NCBI GenBank assembly: GCA_003427395.1
Contig: BFEA01000673.1
Location: forward strand, 647,173-696,320
DNA from: Chara braunii
Taxonomy: Eukaryota > Streptophyta > Charophyceae > Charales > Characeae
Direction of reading: 5' to 3'
Length of the DNA: 49,148 nt
Within the stretch, counting starts at the first letter, position 1, and each line of letters begins with the position of its first letter. Of this stretch, positions 1 to 11,595 are shown one piece after another. The position numbers and the translations under genes are program-made. Below the pieces are notes generated by a model. That model was not told the DNA's origin, made no database searches, and saw only the letters and a program-made list of their open reading frames with translations.

Positions 1-2
1 TC

Positions 3-3
<1 letters not shown>

Positions 4-40
<37 letters not shown>

Positions 41-65
41 GATTGATTGATTGATTGATTGATTG
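4..65. repeat. (TTGA)n microsatellite, left flank
   Basis: About fifteen tandem TTGA units with one imperfect unit near position 40. The tract directly abuts the left terminal inverted repeat. The same tetranucleotide resumes immediately outside the right terminal repeat, so it reads as the insertion target of the 28.6-kb element. The first bases of the window are already inside the tract. Confidence 0.95.
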
Positions 66-97
66 AAACATGTTATTCGTTAAAATAAGACATTATA
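66..97. repeat. Left terminal inverted repeat (32 bp)
   Basis: Matches the reverse complement of 28,659-28,690 at 31 of 32 positions; the mismatch is C/T inside the segment ATTCGTTAA. Similarity stops abruptly on the inner side and runs into TTGA repeats on the outer side, as expected for a transposon terminus. Confidence 0.85.
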
Positions 98-180
98 CTG
101 TGTCCTCTTTCTAACGAATTCATTTTTGGCTGCATTCCAAGCAACGTAGGCACGCCCATCCAGGGCTTAAGCACATGCAG

Positions 181-707
181 AAGTGTGCTGAGATCCGTAC
201 TTGTGAAACTTTATAAATGATATCCCAAATGAGGAAGCGTGTTGAAACCCGTACATGTTAGGCACTCCGCACGGGAACCTTGTGCGGAAGTGTGTCGGGA
301 TCCTTACTCACTGAACTTCAAAAACGTGGCACTGCTGGGAATTCTTTGCGGAAGTGTGCTGGGATCCGTACCTGTTAAACTTCATAAACGAATAACGATG
401 GGCACGCCCATCAGGGAACCCTGTGCGAAAGTGTGCTGGGATCCTTACTTGTTGAACTTCAAAAATGTGTTGGGAATCTTGTGCCGAAGTGTGTTGGGAT
501 CCGTACTTGTTAAACTTCATAAGCGAATAACGATAGGCACGCGGAAGTGTGCTAGGATCCGTACTTGTTAAACTTCAATTTCATAATTGTGATGAGCAAT
601 GTGTCATGATTGCATCCTCGTTGGATAATTATATTAGAAGACGTAGAGTAGCGACAGGTACGCCTATCCGGGATGCCTGTCCGATAGTGTATCGGGAGCC
701 ACACTTG
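181..707. repeat. Left subterminal array of the palindrome family
   Basis: Eight degenerate copies start near 181, 234, 288, 352, 428, 486, 544 and 684. The shared form is GAAGTGTGCTGGGATCC followed by GTACTTG, usually with AAACTTC just after. Spacing is about 55-75 bp. All are in the same orientation. Repeated subterminal motifs are typical binding sites for transposases of large TIR elements; binding here is inference. From 708 to 1,385 I see only AT-rich unique sequence with no supported gene. Confidence 0.75.
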
Positions 708-1385
708 TCAAACTTCAAGTTTGTAAATGTGATGAGCAAGATGTCATGATTGAATCCTCATTGGATAATACTATTTATTTCGGTTATGCGTGAGTTGTAC
801 ATGCACGGCAATCATCTTGCCCGAGGCGGTTGTTTGGATGTTGTAGAGATTCAGACTTCTTTAGAAGTACAAAAAGTTATTTTTGACATACAATTTATTT
901 TTCCTGGTCACGAACGCAAAATTGTCGGTTACATGTAATACAGGCGGTCACAAGCACATGATTGTCTATGCACACAAGAGACGTGATATCAGTGGTCTTT
1001 TACTCTTTGCACAACGAACCTCACACCCACACACTCGCCAAGATTTGTCTTGCATCCACACTCCAATTCGTCATGTCGCATCACACACACGAATATCATT
1101 TCGAGGAGAATTATATGCACAACTTTGGATGACCTGGACACAATTTGCAACAAGGACTGCAATGCGATGAATGTAATGATACGACAGACGAGCCGGACCT
1201 GACTGAGATTCCGAAGGCAACACGCGACGCCAGACTGACAGTCAACCTACCAAAGAAAACTCAAACTCGCAACACTAAAAGAAAGTAATGTCGTTGTGAA
1301 AGCGACAGTTAAAATATGAAATATTCTGAAACCGAAGTTTGCAAATCAATCGAATCCATCAAAGACAACGGCATTCCAAGATACA

Positions 1386-2458
1386 TTATGCCAATTTTCG
1401 TCTAATATGCGGAATATTTTTACAAGAGAACCTGAAAGGCGGCCGATCGCCACGTTGCAACTGTGTCGCAAACATCAATATAAACACCCCGCAACTAACT
1501 TCATCCACTTGTCTTGGAACTCCCTCTATAACAACATTTGTTGCTACCGACTTTCAACTCATGCACGACCGCCTATGTGATGTTTGACATTCCAAATAGT
1601 GTACGATCAACTCGAAAACACTAAGGTAAAAACTAGAATCGGCTACAACGCAAGGAAAAAAATCGAAAATCTCAAGAACATTATCTCTCAAGTTCACGGA
1701 AAGGAGGATCCTGTGATCATTATCTTTGTGGACTGGAAAAAAGATAATATCATATTGAAGCAGATCCACGTTTTTAGCCCATCTTTCCACCCCGCCGTGT
1801 CCTTGAAGTTGCAGTTTACTGAAGAAGAAAGAATTAAAGTTGAAGACTCGAAGGCCTGATGGGATGTCACGTATCCCATATGCGGTCGTTCCCAATAGCG
1901 CCATATAAAAGTTGACCACCTCATCATTCACCCTGTCGTCGGTAAGTGAGAGGGTGAGAATATCCTTCGCTGCAATTCGCAACTGACCATCGCCGAGGGT
2001 CGAGAGTACAGTGTTAGGTGGCACCAAGCCTCGTTCAATGTCGTCCAAAACCCGCAAGCTTCCAATCGCAGTCACTGCTGTTCCAGATGCCGTGGCCCGC
2101 ACTGCACAACATCGACCAAAAGACAGGGGGGGAAGTGAGAAACGGAACTCTAATGATTCTCCGTCATAGCATGACGAGCAGCTAAGTATTTCTCATACAT
2201 GGCGTGACCCCTAGTCACAGATCGTGGATATGTCCCTTTCTCTCGGGGCAGAAAAGAAAGACACTCCTCAATGGCAATGACATGCTCCTTCTTCCCGATT
2301 TCGACATCAACCCCTACCGCCTTTAACATGTCCTTGTGTTTTGTCGTCAACCCCGGGACTGTCTGCAATATGTGTTCCGGATATTTAGAGGGCCTCCGTG
2401 TTCGAGACGACCCTACCCCTGTACAACAAAAGAAAGACAAAACGAAAAATGAATACAC
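1386..2458 (-). pseudogene. Ulp1/SENP-like (peptidase C48) cysteine protease, interrupted
   Basis: The minus-strand frame from 2,102 to 1,386 shows the C48 fold in order: NDEVVNFYM (the usual N-terminal block), VFNFNSFFFSKL, GVERWAKNVDLLQYD, PVH..NDHR with the catalytic His at residue 130, and EIFDF with the catalytic Asp at 147. After an in-frame UGA at 1,554-1,556 the same frame continues with VPRQVDEVSCGVF (oxyanion Gln and catalytic Cys, Cys codon at 1,491-1,493) and NIPHIRRKLA, ending in TAA at 1,386-1,388. The UGA sits where many family members have Trp, so it is probably a TGG-to-TGA change. The residue after the catalytic His is Arg instead of the usual Trp. An upstream exon or shifted segment, 2,150-2,458, lies in another frame and lacks recognisable domains. 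Ulp1-type proteases cleave SUMO-like conjugates and are frequent passengers of large plant and algal transposons. The triad is complete; activity depends on the UGA and the upstream junction. Confidence 0.75.
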
Positions 2459-3020
2459 GTTTCTGAAGAAGAACCCGACGAAAGGACAATTAAAGAACCA
2501 CGAAATCTAAAAGACGCAGGACCTATGCAATTACAGAACCCCGTTTTGCCATGAGAGTGCGAGAGAGAGAACTTCCGCATGACCCACGTTGCAAAACAAA
2601 ACGACCAGTGCACTCGAGCTCGACACCCAACCACAACAAGTCACAGAAGTGAAAGCCAAACATCTCTGAAGTTCGGATCCCGACGGACTTTTCGAACCCA
2701 GGGAGATGACCCAACCCCTTTACAACCGAAGGAAGAGAAAACGGAAAATGAATATACATAATCAACGACGAATCCGACGAAAACGACAATTTAAGAACCA
2801 CGAAATGTAGAAGACACAGGATTTCTCTAATTACAGAACCCCGTTTAGCCATGGGAGAGATAGAGAATACTTCCGCGCGAGCACCGCTGGAAAACAAAAC
2901 GAGCAGTGCGTCCGACCTCGACACCCCCGCCCTTCAGAAGGAAAAACCTCAACAAGCCACAAATGCGGAGCCCAAACATTTCCGAAGTCAAGATCCCGAC
3001 GGACTTTTCCCAATCGAGGC
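2417..3020. repeat. Tandem duplication, about 300-bp unit, two copies
   Basis: The segment from about 2,417 to 2,715 is repeated, diverged, at about 2,716-3,020. Shared landmarks include CCACGAAAT, ACAGAACCCCGTTT and CGACACCC. Each unit ends in one copy of the GGATCC-type palindrome (2,669-2,690 and 2,985-3,006). A third, shorter palindrome copy is at about 3,058-3,077. Open frames here are accidental and differ between units. Confidence 0.7.
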
Positions 3021-3321
3021 ACAAAAAGAGTAACCGCATTACGCAAAGGCCTTGGTAATGCGGATCCCGGCGGACTAAAACCATCACCCATTCCGAAAAA
3101 GAAACACCATCCTTCCATTATGTGAGGGAACGCTTCAACAAAAACACACATGTTTTTGTCTCGTATGCCCTGCACACGACCAGTGACCTGGCCGACGCAC
3201 AGGATGGTCGTTCACATGTACTTGGAAGTTTGAAGGAGTGGTGGCTGTAGCATGCCGGCATGAGNAACTCCTCGCATCGACAGACACTGCGGTCACTGGC
3301 GCGCAGACAGAGTGGCGTTTG

Positions 3322-6300
3322 TCACTCCTTACCAGTTGGTTTGTGTCTCCGCTCCTTAATCGGTGAAGTTGGCGCGGGCAAGGCCAGCACGTCGAGAGCT
3401 TGAGTGTCGACGGGAGTTTTTTTCGGGGACGTGACATGTTGTCGTCCCCCGATCTCGCCTTCTCCTCCGCTGGCGATGGTCGGCGGCAGCATCGGAGAGT
3501 TCGTTGGCGAGAAAGCCACGACTGATCTAGCGGAAGGTTTGACGTCGAAAGGGTCGTCGACACCAGGCGTCGAGGACGCCTGCGCGGACATGTGGTGGTC
3601 GCCCAGGATGTCGTCGATAACTTCATCGGAGAGTTCGTTTAGTCAGGCTGACTGCAACACGAGCTTCGTTGAACCGGTGTTGGAGATCGACGGCAGACGT
3701 CATTGCTTGGACCTCATAGTCATCAATTTCTGCCGAAAGGCTTGTGACCACCTGTGTCTCCATATCCAGTGCTGTGTCATCGTCGTCGTCGTCTTCCTCG
3801 CGATGTTCTCCGCACAACTGTCCGAATCCGTCAGACGACTCCCCAGAGCTGCCATCATCGTCGCTGAACGTCCGTTCGTCGTCTCCAGTATCGAGTTCTC
3901 GTTTTTCCCCCTCTTTCTCTCCGAGCAACCCAGCCAACTCCGTTTCTTCCCCTTCCTCTCCTTCCTCCCCTTCATCCTCTTCTTCCTCCCCATCATCCCC
4001 TCCTTCCTCCCATTCCTCCCCTTTGTCTCCTTCCTCCCCTTCCTTCTCTTTGTCCATCACCCTGCCTTCTTTCCTTGCATGCAATCCAGCCACCTCGCCC
4101 GAACCCGTGTCGAATTCCGACGAATGCCCTTCCCACTCGCCGCACGCAGCCCCTCCCGCCGGCATCACCGAGCCGGCGGATGAAGTGGGCACGTCCGCTG
4201 ACTGTGCCGAGCCTTCCGAACCGGGATCGGTAGACTGCTGACGCCCGAAGGCCTCCCCCGCCACCCCGCCGCTGCCTTCCGCTGTCGTGGTGTCGCCGTG
4301 AGACCCGCCCTCAGAACCAAGCGGGACTCCTTTGCCACCCCCAGCCTCGTCGCCCTCGTTCTCCCCACCGTCCTATCCCCGGGACCCTGTACTTACATCC
4401 GTCCCACTGGGAGGGGAGATTTTCCAGTCCACCCTTCCCTTCGATGGGCTTGTATCGAGGTCGTAGCACTTGTCCTGAAGTTCGGCGAACAATCGCCAGA
4501 CTGTGGAAATGACGGACACGTCTTCGGGTGCAAAAGAATCATTCTCAGCCCTCACTTTCAGGAGTACCGCAATTCTAGTGACGTCGAGGAAGTCAGACTT
4601 CGACTCGCGAGGGAGGGGCATCCATCCTCCGTCCGGGACAGTGACTGCAACGATCCACTCACCCTTTTGGATCGCCGGCTGGATGACTCCTGGATGCTAA
4701 ATCATGTCATGGCCCCAGTCCGCATACGTGGAACAACTTTGAGGCTCAGGCAGGAAGTGAATGTTGGCATCCTTCCAAGACAGATGATCGGGCGGGATGT
4801 CAGACCCGGGACGCAGTGAGTGATGGCCGGAGGCCAGAGCCTGCAGTCTCTGCAGCAACTTCATCGGGGTAGTGCCAGGCGCCGGTTTCACCATCGGTGA
4901 ACCGAGGGATGTCGGGCTTACTGACGTACCTGCCAAGGACGACCCTGTAGCGTGCTGCACGGGATGTGGGTCGTACTGCACGTCGAGGCTTTTGGTGCCG
5001 CTGCCCTCCTCGTCCACGGTCGCGTCGAACTCGATGTCGGTGGTCTCCTCGTCTTCCGTGGAGATCAAGGAGGAGTAATTGTCGAACGTCCACTCCTCCT
5101 CTGACTCCACGAAGTACAGGGACTGCAACCTCTCGAGGAAGGTCTTCGCGTTCATGCGGGAGGCGCCGTGGTAGTTGTCGAGCAACGTGAATATGTGGTC
5201 CTTGCGGCGCACGTACTCGGCGTCAGTGTCTTTCTTCGGCCGTGTTTGCAGGAACAAGATGTCGTATATCTTGTTCCGCTTCCTCGCACTCAACTTGAAC
5301 CACATGTCCTTCTTGTTGTTCCACGCGCGAGCCCGAGTCTCGGTGACAACCATAAACTCCCAATTGTGGGCACCCGAATTGACCTCGCTTTTGACGAGAT
5401 CAATTGAAAATTCAAGCGCTCGGAGTTCCCTTCCATCGCGATGACGTTTCGTCCTGCCTTCAGTACTTCCCACACTGATCGCGCGTGTGGCTTCCGGAGG
5501 AAGACGACACCCTCCCCCTTCTTGGTGACGGATTCGAGAAGATTAACGAATTGCGCGGGGCTGCGTTCCATGTCCCCGTACACACTGCCCCGACGTGCAG
5601 GCGAGGTATGCGACCAGTCGCAAGGGCTCAACGGGATGTCGGACACATCCGTTTGCGTAACCTTTTGTGGTAGCCGCACTGCAGCAGCGGCGCCTACCGG
5701 CAGTTTCCCCTCGTAGACGACGGACGTGTTAGCGCGCAAATCGTCGTCTTTGAAGAGTATGTACATCCGGTCGTCTTCCGTGTACAAATTGTTCCCGACG
5801 GGGAAGCTTTTCTTCTGTTGACTCCTCCTCACCCACTTCCCTTCCAGCAGCTTCACGAAAGAAAGATGGTTCATGCTGGCCAGAAACGAGAGGTTCTGCT
5901 GCCGCGGGACGAAGACGACGAGCGTCCAATGCGACGGACACCACGTCTGAAGTTGGGAATCCAGAGTGTCGAACGCTTGCGGTTTCCAAAGCTTCAGGTC
6001 CACCGGTTTGCATAGATCAAGGACGAATGTGCGACTCTTTGTGGCAACCACTATCGTCTTCACCTCCGCACTCCTTATGTCTGCCTCCTAGCGGTCGTTG
6101 CCGAATGGCGTGATGGATGTTACGTCGCTCGTGTCTTTCTATTTTATGTGCACAATGCCTTCGGCGAGCACGATCTCGCGACTCTTCAGTCTACTGCCTG
6201 TCAACACGGACAGGACCTTATTCCTCCAATCGACAGACACCTTCTTGTGACCGGCCAACTTCTCCGTCGCCTCGATCGATCTGTCGTCGTCGCAGCCCAT

Positions 6301-8682
6301 GTAGGGCGGGCTGTCGTTGAAAAGTGAGGAGTCAGTGACGTATTTCCTGCTCCCATCCCACAACTCAGCATCCAAACCACGACTCTCAAACTGTCTGAAA
6401 ATCGTGGACCTTGATTTCAGGAATGGGCACCTCTAGCTCCAATCCGCGTCTGGCCTATTGTTGTGCTTGAACTGGTTGTAGTTCCACAGACGCACTAGCA
6501 CCCAGTCGCACTTCACCAAATGCACCATCTCCTGGACGCTCAGCTTTCCGAGCTTCGCCAACGCCGAGGAGCCGGTCTGGACCCAAACCACCTCGCAAGC
6601 GAGCACCTTCTTCAGGATGCGGCACTTCTCGTTGTCGGTTAGCGACTCCATCGTTTTCCAACAATGTGCGTCCGGCTCAGGCACTTGCACGAACCACTCG
6701 CCCTCCTCCTCCTTTTTGCCTTTCTTTGTCGGCGGGTCCACATGGACGTTGTACACGACCTCCTTCCTGCCCAGTTTGTCGTTGTTGATGTAGGCAACCC
6801 CAGGCTTCACGTTTTTGACTTTCTTCTTCCGCATGATCCACTTTGCGCCGTCGTGTCCGAGCAATCTGCCTGTCTCCCATTTCTCGAAAAACTCAACGGC
6901 CAGTTTCCATACGTTCTCCCCTGCCATCGCCAGCGAGAAATAGGAACGCAGGGCAGCGCCTTGTTTCCTGATGGGCTCGTCGCCCTTCTGATCTGCGAGA
7001 ATCCACAAGTTGTTGTGCGGTCTCATATTGAGCGCGACATTAGAGAATTCACGCCACTTCCGGACCTGATCCTGTTTTTCGCTGGGGTTCCCTATAACAG
7101 CACGTGGGCAACCGGCGCTCTTCCACTGCCACCTAATGTCTCTCATCGACATCTTCAGCTGTCGTGGGGGCGCCTTCAGGTCCTTCTTGTTGTCCTGGGA
7201 ACTGACAAGGAAGTACCCTTCGAAGTCCCCGTCCGAAAAGTGGACCATTCGTGTTGGCCACCGCTCGAAATTGTATTTCCTGGCCACCTCGCTGCCGAGC
7301 AACGACCTCGCTGCAGCCGCGTTGTGCTGCCCACACACCGCGTAGTAGTAGTATTGTCCCGCCAGCTCATCCCTCCATTCCTCTGGCCTGAGACATTCTG
7401 CTTTGGTCCCCGGAGTCGGTTTATCAAGCCCCAGCGGTGCCACCTTCAGGTTAGGTAAATCATAAGACTGCACTTTGTTTTCGAACGCCAACCGCATCGC
7501 TTCGTTGATCCCTTCCACGACCACCGGATCCAGGGACCGTTGGTTGTACAGGTCCTCCCACTCCCCGAGGTCGACGACCTGCGCAGGGCTAATCTCGAAC
7601 TCCCGCTTTGTCCGAACACCGTCTTTGTACTCTAGGAAGTACCCGACGTCGACGTCGGTGGGAGTCCCTGTTGTCGGTGGAGAAGACGGTCCAGACTCAG
7701 GCTGCTTCTGTCTTGAAGACGGTCATTTGGCAACCTGTCGGCCCTGCTCCCCCTCGGTCCCCTTGCGTTTCTCCCCCGCAGTCCTGGGGGCCTTGCTCTT
7801 TAACTTCTTCGCAGAACCGGCGTACTCGTCTGGACGATCCCCCCTCCTCTTTTGTGGAGCGCCTTGCGAGCCCAGGCCGCCCGCGGTTACCTCCTCTACA
7901 CTCTGGCCCTCGCTCGCCTCCAAGTCGACCTCCGAAGAGGCTGCCAACTCTCCTGCAGGTTCCGTACTCTCCCGTTGAACTGGAGCGTCAGTCTGAACCC
8001 CAGGAATAGACAACACAGACCGCCGCGTGTCCCTCAACGGCGGAGCAGGCCCCTCATCCTCGCTGTCATGGAACTGACCTCAGCTCTCGCCACGGTGCAG
8101 TTGAGTAGCGGGACAAAAACCTAGATCACCGCCCTCCGCCGCTGCCCCGCTTGACTCGCAACCGCTACACAGCCTCAACGGCAACGAGAGCTCCAGGGAG
8201 TGGCCGATGTCGCAGGGGACGTTGAGAGCAATGTTCCTGTCCTCCAACATGTCGAAAAATTCACGCGCCAAAACAAATCCGCCCCCGAGAACGAGTTCTC
8301 TGTAGAACGAGGTGTTCATAGCACTCGCTCCGAACCCCTCACACAATTCGAGGTCCAACAACGTCCCTTTCGAATTGGCAACGACGTTGCCCTTGGCACC
8401 ATAAACCTTTTGCATATAGAAATGTCGTCGGCCCCCCTTTGCGTCCTCCCACCGCAAAACAGCCCCAAGCACTCTACGCCTTCTGCTGTCGATGAAGATG
8501 ACAGGACCACATGGCTGCGCAGTGGGGTTAGAAGCGTCTCCACAGCACCAGTCGATGAACCATTTCGACCTCGAATGGTTCGACCACCCCTTCGTGGCAG
8601 TAGACGTCCGCCTCGTGGAATCTTTTCCTGATTCCTTCCCGGAGGTCCCTGTTGGCTCCACCTCGCCCTTGGAAGAAGACAT
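3322..8682 (-). pseudogene. Giant gene of unknown function (about 1,790 codons), interrupted
   Basis: Reading starts at ATG 8,682-8,680 and stays in one frame to about 5.41 kb, shifts by one base, stays in one frame to about 3.62 kb, shifts again and ends at 3,322. In-frame stops break it at 8,080 (UGA), 7,723 (UGA), 6,433 (UAG), 6,139 (UAG), 6,088 (UAG), 4,697 (UAG) and 4,373 (UAG), yet protein-like sequence continues across each. In order: a Ser/Thr/Gly-rich start; a globular region with WFIDWCCGDAS; a basic low-complexity linker; a region with YYYAVCGQHNAAAARSLLG and DIRWQWKSAGCPRAV; a region with AELWDGSRKYV; WCPSHWTLVVFVP; KDMWFKLSARKRNKIYDILF; and an extremely acidic Glu/Asp tail (about 3.62-4.26 kb). 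GQHNAAAAR faintly recalls the ParB/Srx signature, but this is weak. I recall similar predicted proteins in charophyte algae but cannot verify it. No catalytic function is claimed. Lack of introns and location inside the element suggest element cargo. Confidence 0.65.
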
Positions 8683-8850
8683 CCTGTCTGCGAAAAACAA
8701 CGCAAATCAAAAACCACACCATGAAGTCATCGTCTGGCAAAGCACAGGAGAAACAGAACAGTCGCTGCCACACGCCAACGCAGGCTGCAGCGCAGCGAAA
8801 TCCGCACACAAAGACACCCTGGCACCCAAATCCGGGACGGTGAGAACGGG

Positions 8851-9712
8851 TAGTCCGCCGGGATCCGAACCTCAATAGGGTATGAGACCGGGAGGCAGAC
8901 AGAGAGAGAGAGTAGCAAGTGAAAACTCGCAGTGTGCATGGGATCAAGCGCTGTTTATGCAGCAGACGGGGCACCCGGAAGAACAAAGAGAGACCAACGC
9001 ACAGTGAAAATCGAGAAGTCCGCCAGGATCCGAACTAAAGGACGGTGCGTGAGATAGAGACGGCGGAATTAGAATTCGGGAATTTTTCGCGGGAATCAAC
9101 GGGCGGTCATGTTCGAAGCTCGCCCTCNACGGGGTAGTGTCCCCCGCGTAGCACTCGAAACCNGGACAGGCCAGCACGCAAAGTCCGNCGGGATCCGANC
9201 TAGAAGAGGGTGCGAGAGATGGAGATAGAGTCAGTCATGCAGCCAGCGTCCCAGAACCGTGCTCGAGCAAACACACTCCGNAACTGTTGTCGGGCGGGTT
9301 GTGCGATCCACCCGGAACCACGAAGACCAAAGACAAACCAACGCACCTCCCGAAACGTGAAGTTNGTCGGGATCCGAACTTCAGGANGATGNGACANGCA
9401 GAGACGGCGTCAGAGACACACGATCCNCAAGTCTATGGTTGTCAAACTCAACCACGACTCGGGAAGGCCACACTGACATNAAAGGCTNGTTGAAAAGGAG
9501 AAGTCCGCNCGGATCCGAACTTCTTCTGATGTCCGATTTCGCGGTATGCACAGCTCGGCACTGGATGAACCCAAGTTGGAAAGCAGCATCCGCGACAACA
9601 TTTTAGGGGTCCCTGGACTAGGGTTGTCGTTGCAATCCACGGGGGATCCGGAAGACCGCTGTCTGTTCCAATAGACAGGCGACACTGGAAGTTCACCGGG
9701 ATCCGAACTTCA
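8851..9712. repeat. Six palindrome copies at roughly 165-bp spacing
   Basis: Copies begin at 8,851, 9,016, 9,181, 9,360, 9,501 and 9,691, all in the orientation AAGTCCGNCGGGATCCGAAC. Most are followed by a purine-rich stretch of the type GNGAGAGAGAGAC. Intervals are about 165, 165, 179, 141 and 190 bp. The region is non-coding and contains scattered ambiguous bases. Confidence 0.75.
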
Positions 9713-9889
9713 GGAGGCTATGAGAAAGAGAGACAGAGAGAAATACTGGAGCAACTACGAGTCTAGACGCAAGACGGGGTCTGACCATGGCGCTCGAGGA
9801 AAAAAAANGGGGTCCCACANCTGACCGCAGGTTTTNATGGCAGCANTCATTGAGTCCGTCTGTGCAACTGGCCACAATCGCGATCCAGC

Positions 9890-10134
9890 ATCTCTAAAGA
9901 CTACCCGAACAACTGATTAAATGCCGGCTCTGGAGGGGAATACTGTTTGTAGAGTGCGAAACTTTGCGCAAAANAGATCCAGATCCAACAAGAAGGCNNA
10001 CCGAACTTGCCCCATTTGCGATTNAGCATCCCGAAAGATTGCCCGAACAACTGATAACATGTGGGATCCGGAGGGGAATTCTGTTTGTGGAGTGCGAAAC
10101 TCTGCTCAAAACAGATCCAGATCCAACAAGAGGG
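9890..10134. repeat. Tandem duplication, about 137-bp unit, two copies
   Basis: The 9,890-9,998 segment recurs at 10,027-10,134. Shared blocks include GCCCGAACAACTGAT, GGAGGGGAAT, CTGTTTGT, GAGTGCGAAACT and GATCCAGATCCAACAAGA. Frames differ between copies in stop positions, so this is not coding. Confidence 0.75.
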
Positions 10135-10530
10135 CCCGTAAGAGTGCTTTTGGTATTTCGCAAGGACATTGATCGACTGTTTGGCACATGTTGATGGCGG
10201 TCGGACGACAACCGCATACGGAAAGTGTTTGCGAAGTTCAGTTGGTGGAGGACTCAGATCGCAAGAATGTCCAGGCGGAATTGGTTGCAAGACTGTTTCG
10301 AGGGCCGTGGTGGACGGGGTTTCGGCCTCCGCCAAACACTCGAAGCTCGAAGGCCGGTCGGACGCACAGGCCAAAACGCGAAGTTCGCCGGGATCTGAAC
10401 TTCAGCAGGGCGCGACACGGAAAGACACGGCGTGCACTAGAACATGCTGCCTCTCACACCTTCCTCCACTACTCAATATCTGCCATTTTCGGCAGCACAC
10501 AAGCCTCTCACACGCCTCCCTTCTTTTTGC

Positions 10531-11595
10531 TTACACACAATGTCTAACCACACGTCCAGATCTAGTGACATTTGGGGTTCCCCGGGGACGAGGTTGTGAA
10601 CCGAAGCCATACAAAGTATTCATTGATGATCCGTATACGCGGATCAAAGGATCGTCGACCGTTGCACTCTCCGAAAAGACGGACATGTATTTCATCCTAA
10701 CAAACACTCCCGGTCGTGCTAAGGAATTCCCTGTACAGTCTCGTACATCGGACACTTTCTCCTCGACCTCATGATGCAACGGAAAGTTTTGGACCGGCCA
10801 TGCTATCACCAAATCTCGCCACCCATCTACACGAGCAGGCCCGCGAGTCGGCATGACTTTGGACCCCTCAATTGCCACCTCGTTGCGTGATAAAAGCACA
10901 ACTGCATCGACAAGTTTCCTATTCTTGTTCGAAGTAGCGACACACAGAACCTTGGCGAAATCAAATCCGGACACAGTTAACCGCACACAACAGTACGACA
11001 CGGCTTGTGGAGAATTCTTGGGGCAACGGAGCGGGTACTACTCCAGGAACAGGCAGTGACGAGCGCATTCCACCAACTCTCGTTTCCGCGAGCCTCCCCA
11101 AGTTCGTGGCGACGACCTGACATAGTGGCACTCGAGGCAACTGAAATAGAGGCTAATGCAGCTTAGTGCTCTGCGCATACGGTTCAGGAACTTGTGGCCG
11201 AGGACAGCGTCGGGCAGCGGGATGAGGTCCACAAACTCCAGCATGTTGGCGAACTTGTNCTGGCCTGCCCANGGGCAGTCACTCTCCATCGTGGCCCAAT
11301 TGTCGTCACACNAACCGTCANTATGTCCGTCCATGNACGGGACGACNGTCATCCAGGGGTCCTCCTCGAAGTCCTCCGCGGTCGNTCCGTGGATCGTAGT
11401 CACNNTGTTGAAATGCNTCACGGATCTNGCACANGGAGAAAACGGTTCTGCCAAGCGAATGTGCGTCTCGGGTCTCATGGTCTGTGGTGTCGAGAAGATC
11501 GACTCCATGATCCGTGGTGTNGAGAAGGTCNCCTCCATTACCCACCCTACACACCACGNGCACACACCAAACGATACAGNCGGGCACGTTGACAC
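10531..11595 (-). pseudogene. Cysteine-rich protein of unknown function, copy 1
   Basis: A single minus-strand frame runs from about 11,595 to 10,531 with one in-frame UAG at 11,038-11,040. It is clearly homologous to the plus-strand gene at 26,323-27,330: shared segments are EEDPWM.V.P, SPR.W, EL.(E/D)CA..C, FLE-stop/V-YPLR, VSYCC(V/I)RL, LVDAVVL, VRMKY(M/I)SVFS and YGSSMNTLY/FGSSMNALY. The conserved cysteines suggest a metal-binding or disulphide fold, but no known domain is recognised. The N-terminal half contains several ambiguous bases. A palindrome copy lies just beyond each end (10,381 and 11,888). Retention of two diverged, oppositely oriented copies in the same element suggests an element-borne function, perhaps an accessory to transposition; that is inference. 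Confidence 0.6.

Noticed and set aside
1-65. TTGA tract as a telomere
   Set aside because: The unit is not a known telomeric repeat and the same tract occurs internally at 28.69 kb. The window ends probably coincide with assembly breaks in microsatellites.
3404-4241. Ser/Pro-rich and Phe-rich frames on the plus strand
   Set aside because: They are the complement of the acidic Glu/Asp-coding stretch of the minus-strand giant gene.
8851-9712. Possible CRISPR-like array (regular short repeats)
   Set aside because: Spacing is 140-190 bp and irregular, the repeats are diverged and occur in both orientations elsewhere, and the DNA is eukaryotic in character.
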